DNA of 64,000 nucleotides. Origin: Emticicia oligotrophica DSM 17448. GTDB taxonomy: Bacteria > Bacteroidota > Bacteroidia > Cytophagales > Spirosomataceae. The notes beneath the pieces were generated by a model. It ran no database searches and was not told where the DNA came from. It saw only the letters and a program-made list of their open reading frames with translations. Below, piece after piece: positions 1-8,257 of this stretch. The DNA lies in NCBI RefSeq assembly GCF_000263195.1, contig NC_018748.1:930001-994000 (forward strand), read 5' to 3'. Position numbers and translations under genes: made by a program. The first letter of the stretch is position 1. Each line of letters begins with the position of its first letter.

Positions 1-2
1 TA

Positions 3-368
3 GATAATAAAAAAATTATTATTCCGAATGGCTCCATTACTTCTGGCCCAATCACTAATATTTCTGGACAAGGGGAAATTAGAGTAGATATGCAATTCAA
101 TGTAGCGGGTTCGGAAAGTATTGATAAGGTAAAAAAAGTGGTAAACGAGGTAGCTAATAGCTGCTCATTGGTTTTGAAAAGTAAAGAAACAGATGTATTG
201 GTAAACTGCTTGGAAACAGGCATTATTAAATTTGATGTAAGACCTTGGTGCAAAAGCGAACACTACTGGGATGTTTATTATTTCATGCAAGAAAACATCA
301 AACGCCAATTTGATGCACAGGGTGTAGAAGCTCCAACCCCAGCAATGAATATTAATCTGATTAAATAA
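3..368 (+). CDS. MscS-family mechanosensitive ion channel (C-terminal fragment)
   Basis: Partial gene: the frame is open from the first bases of the window, so the start lies upstream. About 121 residues are visible. They begin with DNKKIIIPNG, then GPITNISG and IRVD, which matches the beta domain that follows the pore-lining helix in small-conductance mechanosensitive channels. The rest (FDVRPWCKSEHYWDVYYFMQ, then FDAQGVEAPTP) fits the alpha/beta C-terminal domain lining the cytoplasmic vestibule. Such channels sit in the inner membrane and release solutes on hypo-osmotic shock. The internal ATG at 90 is not the real start, because homology continues upstream of it. A hairpin terminator follows at 435-463. 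Confidence 0.85.
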   Translation, partial: DNKKIIIPNGSITSGPITNISGQGEIRVDMQFNVAGSESIDKVKKVVNEVANSCSLVLKSKETDVLVNCLETGIIKFDVRPWCKSEHYWDVYYFMQENIKRQFDAQGVEAPTPAMNINLIK

Positions 369-434
369 ATTATCTATTCGAAATTACTCAATACACATAG
401 CTTTTGATTGATGCCCGATTGGGCAATAAAATCT

Positions 435-463
435 GCCACTCCTTTTGGGGTGGCTTTTTTTTT
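435..463 (+). terminator. Intrinsic terminator after the MscS-family gene
   Basis: GCCACTCC (435-442), loop TTTT, GGGGTGGC (447-454), then nine T. The stem has one G-T pair. The -33 element of the next gene's promoter lies inside this hairpin. Confidence 0.85.
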
Positions 464-473
464 GCTATTTTTG
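445..473 (+). promoter_or_regulatory. Promoter of the MaoC-like gene
   Basis: TTG at 445-447, an 18-nt spacer and TATTTTTG at 466-473 match the Bacteroidota consensus TTG-N17-23-TAnnTTTG. Transcription would begin near 479, about 23 nt before the chosen ATG at 502. This also argues against the longer upstream start at 445. Confidence 0.6.
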
Positions 474-501
474 GCGATTATTCAATAAAAATGAATTTTT
501 T

Positions 502-909
502 ATGCTTTTAGAAATAGGCGATACTTACCGCCACGAATTCCGCTTTTCGCAAGAAGATGTTATTAATTTTGCCGAAGTAACTGGCGATAAAAACCCATTA
601 CACCTCAATGCCGAATATGCCGCTACTACTCGTTTCAAGCGTCCGATAATACATGGGCACCTCAGTAGTAGTGTCTTTACACGTATTTTAGGTATGGAGT
701 TTCCGGGTGAAGGTTCAATATATATGAAGCAAGAAACCGAGTATCTTTTTCCGATGTTTGTTGATACTGACTATGAAGTGGTATTTACGGTTATGACCGT
801 TGACCGTGAAAAACACGTAGCAGAGATTGCTGGTGAAGTTTTTATTAAAGGAACAACCCGCCGAACCATTAGGGGCTTAGCGACACTCATGCACTTAACT
901 AAAATTTAA
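502..909 (+). CDS. MaoC-like hotdog-fold dehydratase
   Basis: 135 residues forming a single hotdog domain. The hydratase-2 motif FAEVTGDKNPLHLN gives the probable catalytic pair D29 and H34, and RPIIHG follows as in (R)-specific enoyl-CoA hydratases (PhaJ-like) and other MaoC proteins. The likely reaction is reversible hydration of a trans-2-enoyl-CoA in the cytoplasm; the acyl substrate cannot be told from sequence. The start at 502 is chosen because the longer reading frame from 445 begins inside the upstream terminator and adds a non-conserved hydrophobic tail, while 502 lies just downstream of a good promoter. It is a single-gene unit closed by its own terminator, with no fatty-acid genes beside it. 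Confidence 0.85.
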   Translation: MLLEIGDTYRHEFRFSQEDVINFAEVTGDKNPLHLNAEYAATTRFKRPIIHGHLSSSVFTRILGMEFPGEGSIYMKQETEYLFPMFVDTDYEVVFTVMTVDREKHVAEIAGEVFIKGTTRRTIRGLATLMHLTKI

Positions 910-913
910 GCAA

Positions 914-945
914 AATCCTCCTTCATCTCGAAGGGGGATTTTTTT
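914..945 (+). terminator. Intrinsic terminator after the MaoC-like gene
   Basis: AATCCTCCTTC (914-924), loop ATCTC, GAAGGGGGATT (930-940), then a T run. Near-perfect 11-bp stem. Confidence 0.85.
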
Positions 946-1079
946 ATTCCTTCACAATAAGTCTATTTTCTCTCCGTTTTTACTTCAAAGACCCTTATTA
1001 TTCAAACCGAAAATTCCCTTTTTACACGATGATTAGACCTTGACTTGCTCTATCCCTTAATTCCCATAAAAAATAGACA

Positions 1080-1847
1080 ATGAACAAGTACTTTAGAACC
1101 ATGAATCGTGTGCTTCTTTGGGCTTTACTTTTGCCCTTTGCAAGCTTTGCTCAAACTCACCGTGCTTATGCCGACGAACTTTTCAAAAAAGGCGATTATT
1201 ACCATGCTTTCTTTTTATACCGTAATCTTTATGGTACAAATCTAAGCGAAAATCAGTTTGCCCAACGTTGCAATCAGGCGATTGCCTTAACCAAACAGTT
1301 CTTAGATTTAAAAGCATCAAAACAATACTATGATGCCAAAACCAAGCTAAGAGAATTACTCGAAATAAATCCCGATGACTTTCATGCTCCGATGCTAGCT
1401 CAAATGTCAATCGAAGAAGCTACTTATTGGCACAAATTAGCATTGAAACAAACTTCTGCAAAAGAGGTAAATCTTATGCTTGAAAAAGCCATTTCGCTCT
1501 ACGAACAAGGGAAAGCAGATGGCTGGAATTACAAAGAAATTGATGATGCAATTAAGCAATGTGAAGTATCTAAAACACAAAGTGGCATTGATGAAGTAGC
1601 GAAAATGGCCAATTTGACTCCTAAAGTAGAAATTACACCTACTCAAAGTGTTGAGCCCCAAACAATAGCCCAAGAATTAAAAACTGAAGTAGTAGCCGCC
1701 GCTCCCAATGCAGATGTTGTAGAAATTCCAGCAATACAACTAAAAGAAGAAACTATAAAAGAAAAGAAAGTACCCAATCGAGCGAAAATTGTAAAAACAA
1801 AGCCTAAAAGAGCCCTACCCAAAAGAGAGGTAGCAAGCCGACAGTAA
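1080..1847 (+). CDS. Secreted TPR-like protein of unknown function
   Basis: 255 residues. The N-terminus carries a signal peptide (hydrophobic MNRVLLWALLLPFASFAQ, probable cleavage after Ala-Gln). If the second Met is used, the start is 1101, which gives a more usual signal length. Residues ~30-150 are helical with TPR-like spacing (ADELFKKGDYYHAFFLYRNL, then LRELLEINPDD), so this is probably a protein-binding periplasmic solenoid. Residues ~170-255 are low complexity, rich in Val, Glu and Lys, and end in a very basic tail (KPKRALPKR). I recognise no named family. No operon partner is evident: upstream is a terminator and the next gene is 174 nt away. Confidence 0.6.
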   Translation: MNKYFRTMNRVLLWALLLPFASFAQTHRAYADELFKKGDYYHAFFLYRNLYGTNLSENQFAQRCNQAIALTKQFLDLKASKQYYDAKTKLRELLEINPDDFHAPMLAQMSIEEATYWHKLALKQTSAKEVNLMLEKAISLYEQGKADGWNYKEIDDAIKQCEVSKTQSGIDEVAKMANLTPKVEITPTQSVEPQTIAQELKTEVVAAAPNADVVEIPAIQLKEETIKEKKVPNRAKIVKTKPKRALPKREVASRQ

Positions 1848-2021
1848 GTGAAGATTTTCAAATTTAATTGGTTTGGTAAGAGTGGGGTGCCTGTATTAGG
1901 TACTTCACTTTTTTGTAAGTGAAACCATCAATTCTTTCTTCAATAGCTTTACTGGATAAATTTCAAAAAATAAGCATTTTATGTAACTTGCACACCTATT
2001 CAATACTCAAACAAAACTACG

Positions 2022-3398
2022 ATGAAAAAACTCTACTCTCTTTTGCTTTGTGCATGGGCACTCCAAAGCAATGCCCAAAATATTGAAACTTGGCTCACCT
2101 ATAAAGACAAATCAGTACTTTTCCAAAAGCAATCAAATACGCTAACTTTTAGCAAAATTAGCAATACTTCGCCCAGTATTTATGTAGATGATAGCAAAAC
2201 TTTTCAGAAAATGGATGGTTTTGGCTATACTCTTACGGGTGGGAGTACACTACTTTTAAGCCAAATGCCGGCTGCTGAAAGAGCGAAAATTTTAAAAGAA
2301 TTATTTGCTATCGATGGGAATAATATTGGTGTGAGTTATTTAAGAATAAGCATTGGGGCATCTGACCTTGATGACCACGTTTTTTCGTACGATGACCTTC
2401 CTACTGGAGAAACAGATACTAAATTAACAAAATTTAGTTTGGCTGAAGATAAAAAACACCTCATTCCAGTTTTGAAGGAAATTTTGAGCATTAACCCACA
2501 AATCAAAGTTTTGGGTTCGCCGTGGTCGCCACCTTCTTGGATGAAAACAAACCATAACTCTAAGGGTGGAAGTCTAAAACCTGAGTATTTTGGTGTTTAT
2601 GCCCAATATTTGGTTAAATATGTTCAGGAAATGAAGAAAGAGGGTATTAAGATAGATGCCATCACGATTCAAAACGAACCACTACACCCAGGCAATAATC
2701 CAAGCTTATTGATGCCCCAAGATGAGCAAGCTAATTTTATCAAGAAAAATCTGGGACCAGCTTTTCAACAAGCCAAACTTCCAACCAAAATCATCATTTA
2801 TGATCACAACGCCGACCGACCAGATTACCCAATAAGTGTATTGAATGATACAGAAGCCCGTAAATTTATTGACGGCTCGGCCTTTCATTTATATGGAGGA
2901 AGTGTAGAAAACATCAGAAGTGTACACGAGGCACATCCCGATAAAAACTTGTATTTCACCGAGCAATGGATTGGTGCTCCGGGAAATTTCGCTGGAGATT
3001 TTTCATGGCATATCCGTAACCTAATCATTGGAGCTTCAAGGAATTGGTGTAAAACAGTTTTGCAATGGAATGTAGCTGCCGACCCTAAGCAAAATCCGCA
3101 TACAGAGGGAGGTTGTACTGAGTGTTTAGGTGCTTTAACGATTGGCTCAGATGTGGTTAGAAACCCAGCATACTACATCATTGCTCATGCTTCAAAATTT
3201 GTTCGTCCAAACTCCGTTCGAATTGCTTCAAATATTACGATGTCATTGCCCAATGTGGCTTTTAAAACACCTTCTGGTAAAACAGTTCTTATTGTTCAAA
3301 ATGAAGGTGATAAAACGCAAGAATTTAATATTCGTTATCACAACAAACAAGTTACAACCAGCCTTGTAGCAGGGGCTGTAGCAACCTATGTTTGGTAA
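2022..3398 (+). CDS. Glycoside hydrolase family 30 (glucosylceramidase / beta-1,6-glucanase type)
   Basis: 458 residues with an 18-20 residue signal peptide (LLLCAWALQSNAQ). The TIM barrel begins near residue 65 with MDGFGYTLTGG, continues with LRISIGASD and GSPWSPPSWMK, and has both GH30 catalytic glutamates: acid/base E219 in TIQNEP and nucleophile E314 in YFTEQW. A C-terminal beta domain ends in TYVW. GH30 enzymes retain configuration and cut beta-glucosidic (1,6-glucan, glucosylceramide) or related bonds. The enzyme is probably periplasmic or surface exposed. The next gene starts 11 nt before this one ends, so the two are translationally coupled. Exact substrate unknown. Confidence 0.9.
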   Translation: MKKLYSLLLCAWALQSNAQNIETWLTYKDKSVLFQKQSNTLTFSKISNTSPSIYVDDSKTFQKMDGFGYTLTGGSTLLLSQMPAAERAKILKELFAIDGNNIGVSYLRISIGASDLDDHVFSYDDLPTGETDTKLTKFSLAEDKKHLIPVLKEILSINPQIKVLGSPWSPPSWMKTNHNSKGGSLKPEYFGVYAQYLVKYVQEMKKEGIKIDAITIQNEPLHPGNNPSLLMPQDEQANFIKKNLGPAFQQAKLPTKIIIYDHNADRPDYPISVLNDTEARKFIDGSAFHLYGGSVENIRSVHEAHPDKNLYFTEQWIGAPGNFAGDFSWHIRNLIIGASRNWCKTVLQWNVAADPKQNPHTEGGCTECLGALTIGSDVVRNPAYYIIAHASKFVRPNSVRIASNITMSLPNVAFKTPSGKTVLIVQNEGDKTQEFNIRYHNKQVTTSLVAGAVATYVW

Positions 3399-4077
3399 AA
3401 TCATCTATTTTATGCTCCATCTTTTATACATTATTTTATTTGCTATGACAGCTACCCCTACCATTACTCTAAAAAAGAATACTTGGACTAAACTTCAAGA
3501 AACACACTTTAAAAATGCTACCGATGGCAAAGAGACCAAACAAATAACCGATGTTAAGTTGAAAGCAGATGAAGATTATTTGAGTATTGAATTCAGTTGT
3601 TTACAAAACCCTTTTGTGGGAGAAAATACTTATACAAAACACAATAGTGAAATGTATAACCAAGAAGTTTTTGAAATTTTTATTGCTGAAGGAACAGAAA
3701 TACCAACCCGATATTTAGAATTAGAAATAAACCCCAACAACGCACTTTTTGCAGGTTGGATTGAAAACCCAAGCAAAGAAGCACCTCAAAGTTGTCAGTT
3801 TGTTTCACACGAAGAGGCGAAGATTATACATTCTGTAAGTAAAACATCAGATTCATGGTCAGGTAAAATGCAGATTCCGTGGGCATTATTAGGTGGAAAA
3901 AAAGATAATTTTCGGATAAATTTTTACCGCATTATTTCTTTAAAATCGCACGGTAATGCAGATTGGAAAGGTACACCTGCTACTTGTGCGTACTTATGCT
4001 GGAACTCAACTATGAGTGGCTCTGTGCCACGTTTTCACCGACCAGATGCTTTTGGTATTTTGAAGATTGAGAAATGA
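3388..4077 (+). CDS. CBM9-like carbohydrate-binding protein
   Basis: 229 residues. A hydrophobic segment at residues 3-20 (MLHLLYIILFAM) looks like a signal peptide or anchor. The remainder resembles CBM9-like / DOMON-type beta-sandwich sugar-binding modules: an N-terminal TKLQETHFKNATDGKETKQI segment, the EVFEIFIA strand, LELEINPNNALFAGWI, and the C-terminal CWNSTMSG then FHRPDAFGIL. No catalytic site is evident. It overlaps the GH30 gene by 11 nt in another frame, which indicates coupled expression, and it probably captures the glycan the GH30 enzyme acts on (inference). A shorter start at the Met before TATPT (3445) would remove the signal. Confidence 0.7.
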   Translation: MFGKIIYFMLHLLYIILFAMTATPTITLKKNTWTKLQETHFKNATDGKETKQITDVKLKADEDYLSIEFSCLQNPFVGENTYTKHNSEMYNQEVFEIFIAEGTEIPTRYLELEINPNNALFAGWIENPSKEAPQSCQFVSHEEAKIIHSVSKTSDSWSGKMQIPWALLGGKKDNFRINFYRIISLKSHGNADWKGTPATCAYLCWNSTMSGSVPRFHRPDAFGILKIEK

Positions 4078-4084
4078 AAAATCA

Positions 4085-4152
4085 AATGGCACGCAGATGT
4101 ACGTACAGCTGCAAAAAACAGCGTTGAGATAATATTTTATCAGCGTGCCATT
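4085..4152. repeat. Structured inverted-repeat element between convergent genes
   Basis: Perfect 10-bp outer arms AATGGCACGC (4085-4094) and GCGTGCCATT (4143-4152) enclose about 48 nt. Inside are two smaller foldable pairs: GCTG/CAGC and a TGAGATAA/TTTATCA hairpin, so a branched fold is possible. It sits between the CBM9-like gene and the convergent CYTH gene and may end transcripts from both sides, but it is larger and more branched than the other terminators here. Confidence 0.5.
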
Positions 4153-4177
4153 AATTTTTCCATTTCATCTTTAGACT

Positions 4178-4645
4178 TTACCAACTTCTAAAAGGCAAAG
4201 TTGATAGATTTGAATTATAATATTTTTTCTCGCCTGTCACTTCTTCCTCAACCCATTCTGGAAGTTCAAACATTTCATCTTCATTTTGTAGTTCAATTTC
4301 TGCAACAATAAGACCCTCATTTTCTCCTAAAAACACATCAACTTCCCAAAGTTTTTCAGCAAATACAACTTTATACCGATACTTCGTTAGGTCAGAAACT
4401 GCAAACAAATCAAGCAATTCGATGGCTTCATCTTTTGGAATTTCGTATTCAAATTCCGTACGCGTAGCTCCTTCTGATTTTCCTTTGATAGTCATGAAGC
4501 CCTTTGTATCAGTGGCTCTAACCCTTATTGTTTTATTGGGGTCTGTCAACAAATATCCTTGTCGATAAAATTCACGCTGCGGTTTATCTGCCTCGCCCCA
4601 TTTGGCATGATTCACTAAAAACTTTCTTTCAATCTCTAAACCCAT
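4178..4645 (-). CDS. CYTH domain protein (triphosphate tunnel metalloenzyme)
   Basis: 155 residues, one complete CYTH domain. The diagnostic ExExK motif is at the N-terminus (EIERK, residues 4-8). Further basic and acidic tunnel residues follow (IRVRATD, FMTIKGKSEGATRTEFEYEI, LTKYRYKV, VDVFLGENEGLIVAEIEL). Family members hydrolyse inorganic triphosphate or thiamine triphosphate, or act as class IV adenylate cyclases. A short stand-alone protein like this is more often a phosphohydrolase (inference). Cytoplasmic. It is monocistronic, with a promoter just upstream and a convergent neighbour downstream. Confidence 0.9.
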   Translation of the reverse strand: MGLEIERKFLVNHAKWGEADKPQREFYRQGYLLTDPNKTIRVRATDTKGFMTIKGKSEGATRTEFEYEIPKDEAIELLDLFAVSDLTKYRYKVVFAEKLWEVDVFLGENEGLIVAEIELQNEDEMFELPEWVEEEVTGEKKYYNSNLSTLPFRSW

Positions 4646-4666
4646 TTCCTAATATTTTTTTAACTA

Positions 4667-4698
4667 CAAAGATACCCACTTAGTATTAATTCATACAA
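4667..4698 (-). promoter_or_regulatory. Promoter of the CYTH gene
   Basis: On the minus strand TTG (4698-4696), a 21-nt spacer and TATCTTTG (4674-4667) fit the Bacteroidota consensus. The predicted transcript start near 4662 leaves a leader of about 17 nt. Confidence 0.55.
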
Positions 4699-4898
4699 TT
4701 TTTGTAAATAATAGTAATTTTCAACTAATCATCTTTCATAAAAATATTCACTAAAAATTGCTTTTTTGTTAATAATTACATAATTTTTGACTTAAATAAC
4801 CTCGTCGGCTAAGATTTAACATTGGCTTAATATACCTAACGTTTTTTTAACCTTACCTTTGCAGCAGTAAATTACACCGACAAATAACATTACTACTT

Positions 4899-5588
4899 AT
4901 GAGTCTTGCTCACCGTGTTTTAGTAGTTGACGACGAAGCCGATATTGTAGAACTATTGGTCTATAATCTCGAAAAAGAAGGCTATAAAGTAGCCTCTGCA
5001 TCAGATGGTAAAAAAGCCATAGAAATGGCCAAGGAATTTCTCCCCGATTTAGTGATTCTCGATATTATGATGCCGTACTTCGATGGAATTGAAGTTGGCC
5101 GCATGATTCGCTCAATGCCTGAACTTAAAAATACTTATATTCTTTATCTAACTGCCCGCTCAGAAGAATATTCTGAAGTAGCAGCCTTCGAACTTGGAGC
5201 CGACGACTATCTCAATAAGCCTATCAAACCTCGTGCTTTGATGAGTCGTATCAATGCCTTTTTCCGACGTGAAGCTCAAAAATCCGACCCAAGCGATACA
5301 CTCGAAATTGCAGGTTTAAGTATCAATAAATTGAACTATACTGTAACCAAAAGTAGTGGAGAAGTAATTGTTTTGCCTAAAAAAGAGTTCGAACTATTAT
5401 TTTTCCTTGCTCAGTACCCTAATAAAGTGTTTAGTCGAGACGAAATACTGCAAAAAATTTGGGGTGCTGATGTGTACGTAGTTGAGCGAACAATTGATGT
5501 GCACATTCGTAAAGTACGTGAAAAAGTAGGCGAAAACTACATAAAAACCCTCAAAGGAGTTGGTTATATGTTTACAGATGAGGCTTAA
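4899..5588 (+). CDS. OmpR/PhoB-family response regulator
   Basis: 229 residues. An N-terminal receiver (residues ~6-122) carries the acidic pair DDE at 11-13, phospho-acceptor D55 in LVILDIMMP, and K107 in NKPI. The C-terminal winged helix-turn-helix (~130-225) ends in the typical VREKVGENYIKTLKGVGYMF. It is therefore a DNA-binding transcription regulator activated by phosphorylation. A membrane histidine kinase follows 64 nt downstream and is almost certainly its partner. The arrangement and the kinase type resemble PhoB/PhoR, but no phosphate genes are nearby, so the stimulus is unknown. The 253-nt upstream region has a TACCTTTG -7-like box at 4854-4861 without a good -33 partner. Confidence 0.92.
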   Translation: MSLAHRVLVVDDEADIVELLVYNLEKEGYKVASASDGKKAIEMAKEFLPDLVILDIMMPYFDGIEVGRMIRSMPELKNTYILYLTARSEEYSEVAAFELGADDYLNKPIKPRALMSRINAFFRREAQKSDPSDTLEIAGLSINKLNYTVTKSSGEVIVLPKKEFELLFFLAQYPNKVFSRDEILQKIWGADVYVVERTIDVHIRKVREKVGENYIKTLKGVGYMFTDEA

Positions 5589-5652
5589 ATTTCAATGGTA
5601 AATTATTAATTATCAATTACATTTGCCTTTGATATTGTAAAATTGCCTAAAA

Positions 5653-6720
5653 ATGTCATTTAGCCCTCGAATCATTGCATTCTTTCTTGCGGTTCTCATC
5701 ACCCTAGTTTCGATTGCGTTTTTAAGTTTTGTTCCCGAAGTAACGGCCGCCATGCTTTTTGTAGTTGGCGTAGCTTGCTTTTTTGCTACCTTCTTTTTTG
5801 TATTTTATACCATTGATATTTTGGTTTTTCGAGAAGTAGAACAGATTTACAAAACCATTCAGAAACTTAAAATTCGTGATTTTGATATCTCTCGAAAATC
5901 GCTCATCAAAAGTGTCAATCCCATCAAAAAACTTAATTCTGAAATTTCTACTTATGTGACTAAAAAACAAAACGAAATTGAGGAATTGAAACGAATGGAA
6001 CAATACAGAAGAGAATTTTTGGCAGATGTTTCGCACGAACTCAAAACACCTATTTTTTCGGCACAAGGATTTATTCATACGCTCATCGATGGAGCTAAAG
6101 ATGACCCTAAAACGCTCGACCGCTTCCTCAATCGTGCGGCAAAAAGCATTGATGCCCTTGATGCCTTAGTGAGAGATTTGGTGACACTCTCACAGGTAGA
6201 AAAAGGTGATTTAAAAATGCACTTCGAGCAAATAGACCTAAAGATTATTACGCAGGAAATCTTCGAACAACTGGAGTATAAAGCACAAAGCAGAGGTGTA
6301 ACACTAAAAATTAAGCCTAAAACCCTTGAAAAAGCACTAGTCAAAGCTGATAAGCAAAGAATTACGCAAGTATTAACTAATTTAGTTGATAATGCCATAA
6401 AGTATGGAAAAGACAACGGTAAAGTTGTGGTCGAAATTGAAGAGGATAAGAAGCATTTCCATGTATCGGTTGAAGACGATGGTCCAGGAATTCAACCAGA
6501 GCATCTAGCACGAATTTTCGAACGTTTTTATCGAGTAGATAAGAGCCGTTCGCGTGATACAGGAGGCACAGGTTTAGGCCTTGCCATCGTGAAACACATC
6601 TTAAACGCTCACAATTCAAAAATTACTGTTACGAGTAAATTAGAGAAGGGCACTACTTTTAAATTCAAATTAACCAAAATATTAGAGATTCCTACCGAAA
6701 CAACGGTTGATAATGAGTAA
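5653..6720 (+). CDS. Membrane sensor histidine kinase (PhoR-like)
   Basis: 355 residues. Two closely spaced transmembrane helices (~7-27 and ~31-57) leave almost no periplasmic loop, so the sensor probably reads a membrane or protein-partner signal. No clear HAMP or PAS domain is seen; a linker helix leads to the HisKA domain with phospho-histidine H128 in FLADVSHELKTP. The ATPase domain has the N box (LTNLVDNAIKYG), G1 (DDGPGI), F box (FERFYRVDKSRS) and G2 (GGTGLGLAIVKHIL). It phosphorylates the response regulator encoded immediately upstream. Architecture matches PhoR-type kinases of Bacteroidota; the signal is unknown. Confidence 0.92.
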   Translation: MSFSPRIIAFFLAVLITLVSIAFLSFVPEVTAAMLFVVGVACFFATFFFVFYTIDILVFREVEQIYKTIQKLKIRDFDISRKSLIKSVNPIKKLNSEISTYVTKKQNEIEELKRMEQYRREFLADVSHELKTPIFSAQGFIHTLIDGAKDDPKTLDRFLNRAAKSIDALDALVRDLVTLSQVEKGDLKMHFEQIDLKIITQEIFEQLEYKAQSRGVTLKIKPKTLEKALVKADKQRITQVLTNLVDNAIKYGKDNGKVVVEIEEDKKHFHVSVEDDGPGIQPEHLARIFERFYRVDKSRSRDTGGTGLGLAIVKHILNAHNSKITVTSKLEKGTTFKFKLTKILEIPTETTVDNE

Positions 6721-6744
6721 ATTTGCAGAAAAATTTACAATTTG

Positions 6745-7548
6745 ATGGAATACGACTTCGATTTTAGTGTTTTCGATGAACCAGAAACACCCAAAATAAA
6801 AGAAACAGTAAAGAAAGTTGATTTTAAAGATATTATAATTTTCGAAAACGAAGATTATATCTTAATCAATAAACCCCCATATATTTCAAGCCTTGATGAA
6901 CGTACCCAAGATAAACGTCAGGGCAGCACTCCACAGAGTATTTTACGTTTAGCTAAAGAATACTCACATGATGCCCAATTATGTCATCGACTTGATAAAG
7001 AAACTTCTGGTGTATTGGCTATTGCCAAAAATCCTGCGGCTTACCGTCATTTGGCTATGCAATTTGAGGCTCGTGAAGTAACCAAACGCTACCATGCCAT
7101 TACTAATGGTGTTCATGATTTCGAAGGAGTTTCTGTTTATCTTCCAATTGCTCAATTAAGAGATGGAACTGGAGTAAGAATTGACCGTGAAAAGGGGAAA
7201 ATCGCCGAAACCATTTTCAATACCCTCAAGGCCTACCGTGGCTTTACATTGGTAGAATGTATTCCGATTACTGGTCGCATGCACCAAATTAGGGTACACT
7301 TACAATGCCTGAAAGCTTCTATTGTTTCTGACCCCATGTATGGAGGGAACGATATTTTTCTTTCACAAATCAAGAGTAAGAAATTTAATCTTAAAAACGG
7401 CACAGAAGAATTACCGCTTATCCGAAGAGTAGCTCTGCACGCCCATTCACTTACTTTCAAACTTTTGAATGGCGAAACTATTAGGGTAGAAGCCCCCTAT
7501 CCGAAAGACTTTAGCGTAGTGGTGAAGCAATTAGATAAATTTGCTTAA
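6745..7548 (+). CDS. RluA-family RNA pseudouridine synthase
   Basis: 267 residues. The catalytic motif CHRLDKETSGVL supplies aspartate D84. GRMHQIRVHLQ and HAHSLTF near the C-terminus are the other family landmarks. No S4 RNA-binding domain is seen at the N-terminus, so it is of the shorter RluA/TruC-like kind; whether it modifies rRNA or tRNA cannot be decided. The ATG at 6745 is preferred over the TTG one codon upstream. It lies 24 nt after the kinase gene and may be co-transcribed with the two-component pair. Confidence 0.88.
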   Translation: MEYDFDFSVFDEPETPKIKETVKKVDFKDIIIFENEDYILINKPPYISSLDERTQDKRQGSTPQSILRLAKEYSHDAQLCHRLDKETSGVLAIAKNPAAYRHLAMQFEAREVTKRYHAITNGVHDFEGVSVYLPIAQLRDGTGVRIDREKGKIAETIFNTLKAYRGFTLVECIPITGRMHQIRVHLQCLKASIVSDPMYGGNDIFLSQIKSKKFNLKNGTEELPLIRRVALHAHSLTFKLLNGETIRVEAPYPKDFSVVVKQLDKFA

Positions 7549-7553
7549 AAAAA

Positions 7554-7581
7554 TTGTGGCACACCTTTAGGCGTGCCACAA
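7554..7581 (-). terminator. Intrinsic terminator of greA (weakly bidirectional)
   Basis: Perfect arms TTGTGGCACACC and GGCGTGCCACAA (12 bp with one G-T pair) around TTTA. On the minus strand it is followed by seven T, so it ends the greA transcript. On the plus strand there is no clean T run. Confidence 0.8.
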
Positions 7582-7613
7582 TAATATCTTTTATATTCAC
7601 TCATCAAAAACTA

Positions 7614-8087
7614 CTATCGCGTAATTTCCAAAATTTCTACCTCAACCACGCCCGCAGGAGCTTGAATTTCGGCAGTATCTCCTAATTTTTTACCAAAAAG
7701 ACCTTTTCCAAATGGTGAGTTGATTGAAATCTTTCCTTGTTTTAAATCAGCTTCCTCTTCTGCAACCAATGTATAGGCCATTAAGGCACCATTTTTCTTA
7801 TTTTTGATTTTCACTTTCGATAATAACGAAACTTTTGATGTATCAATCGTTGATTCATCTAAAATACGAGCATTAGCTACCACCTCTTCCAACTTCGAAA
7901 TTTCCATCTCCATCAATCCTTGTGCATCTTTGGCGGCATCATATTCTGCATTTTCCGACAAGTCACCTTTATCACGAGCCTCAGCAATTTGGCGTGCGAT
8001 ATCAGCACGACCTTTAGTTTTTAATTCATGCAGTTTATTTTTTAGGTTGTTGAAACCTTCTTCTGTGTAATATTGAATTTTAGACAT
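7614..8087 (-). CDS. greA: Transcription elongation factor GreA
   Basis: 157 residues, the usual GreA length. The N-terminal coiled coil (residues ~10-75) has the tip motif with acidic residues and ARDKGDLSENAEYDAAKDAQ. The C-terminal FKBP-like domain includes INSPFGKGLFGKKLGD. GreA enters the RNA polymerase secondary channel and stimulates cleavage of backtracked RNA. It has its own promoter (8258-8286) and an unusually long leader of about 160 nt with two terminator-like hairpins, described separately. It is divergent from fmt and convergent with the pseudouridine synthase. Confidence 0.97.
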   Translation of the reverse strand: MSKIQYYTEEGFNNLKNKLHELKTKGRADIARQIAEARDKGDLSENAEYDAAKDAQGLMEMEISKLEEVVANARILDESTIDTSKVSLLSKVKIKNKKNGALMAYTLVAEEEADLKQGKISINSPFGKGLFGKKLGDTAEIQAPAGVVEVEILEITR

Positions 8088-8102
8088 AGTTTTTTAAAAT
8101 TT

Positions 8103-8124
8103 AAAAACCCCTAAGCTTTAGGGG
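8103..8124 (-). promoter_or_regulatory. Second terminator-like hairpin in the greA leader
   Basis: On the minus strand CCCCTAA, loop AGC, TTAGGGG (8124-8108) followed by five T, ending 16 nt before the greA ATG. Seven-bp stem with four G-C pairs. It may terminate the leader or limit ribosome access. Confidence 0.55.
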
Positions 8125-8130
8125 TGAGAC

Positions 8131-8158
8131 AAAAAAAAACGGCGAAAATTTCGACCGT
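8131..8158 (-). promoter_or_regulatory. First terminator-like hairpin in the greA leader
   Basis: On the minus strand ACGG-T-CGAA, loop ATT, TTCG-CCGT (8158-8139), followed by nine T (8139-8131). This has the form of a complete intrinsic terminator located downstream of the greA promoter but upstream of the gene, so some transcripts should stop here. Confidence 0.6.
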
Positions 8159-8257
8159 CTCTGAGTAAAATCAATTTTTATTCCAGAAACTATCTTATTT
8201 TCGGATGAAATAGTACTTTATTTGTTCGTTTTCTTTTCATTTGCTTATTTTGAGCAA

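Noticed and set aside
4822-4861. Promoter for the PhoB-like regulator with TACCTTTG at 4854-4861
   Set aside because: The nearest upstream TTG is 29 nt away, outside the 17-23 nt range, so only the -7 half is supported.
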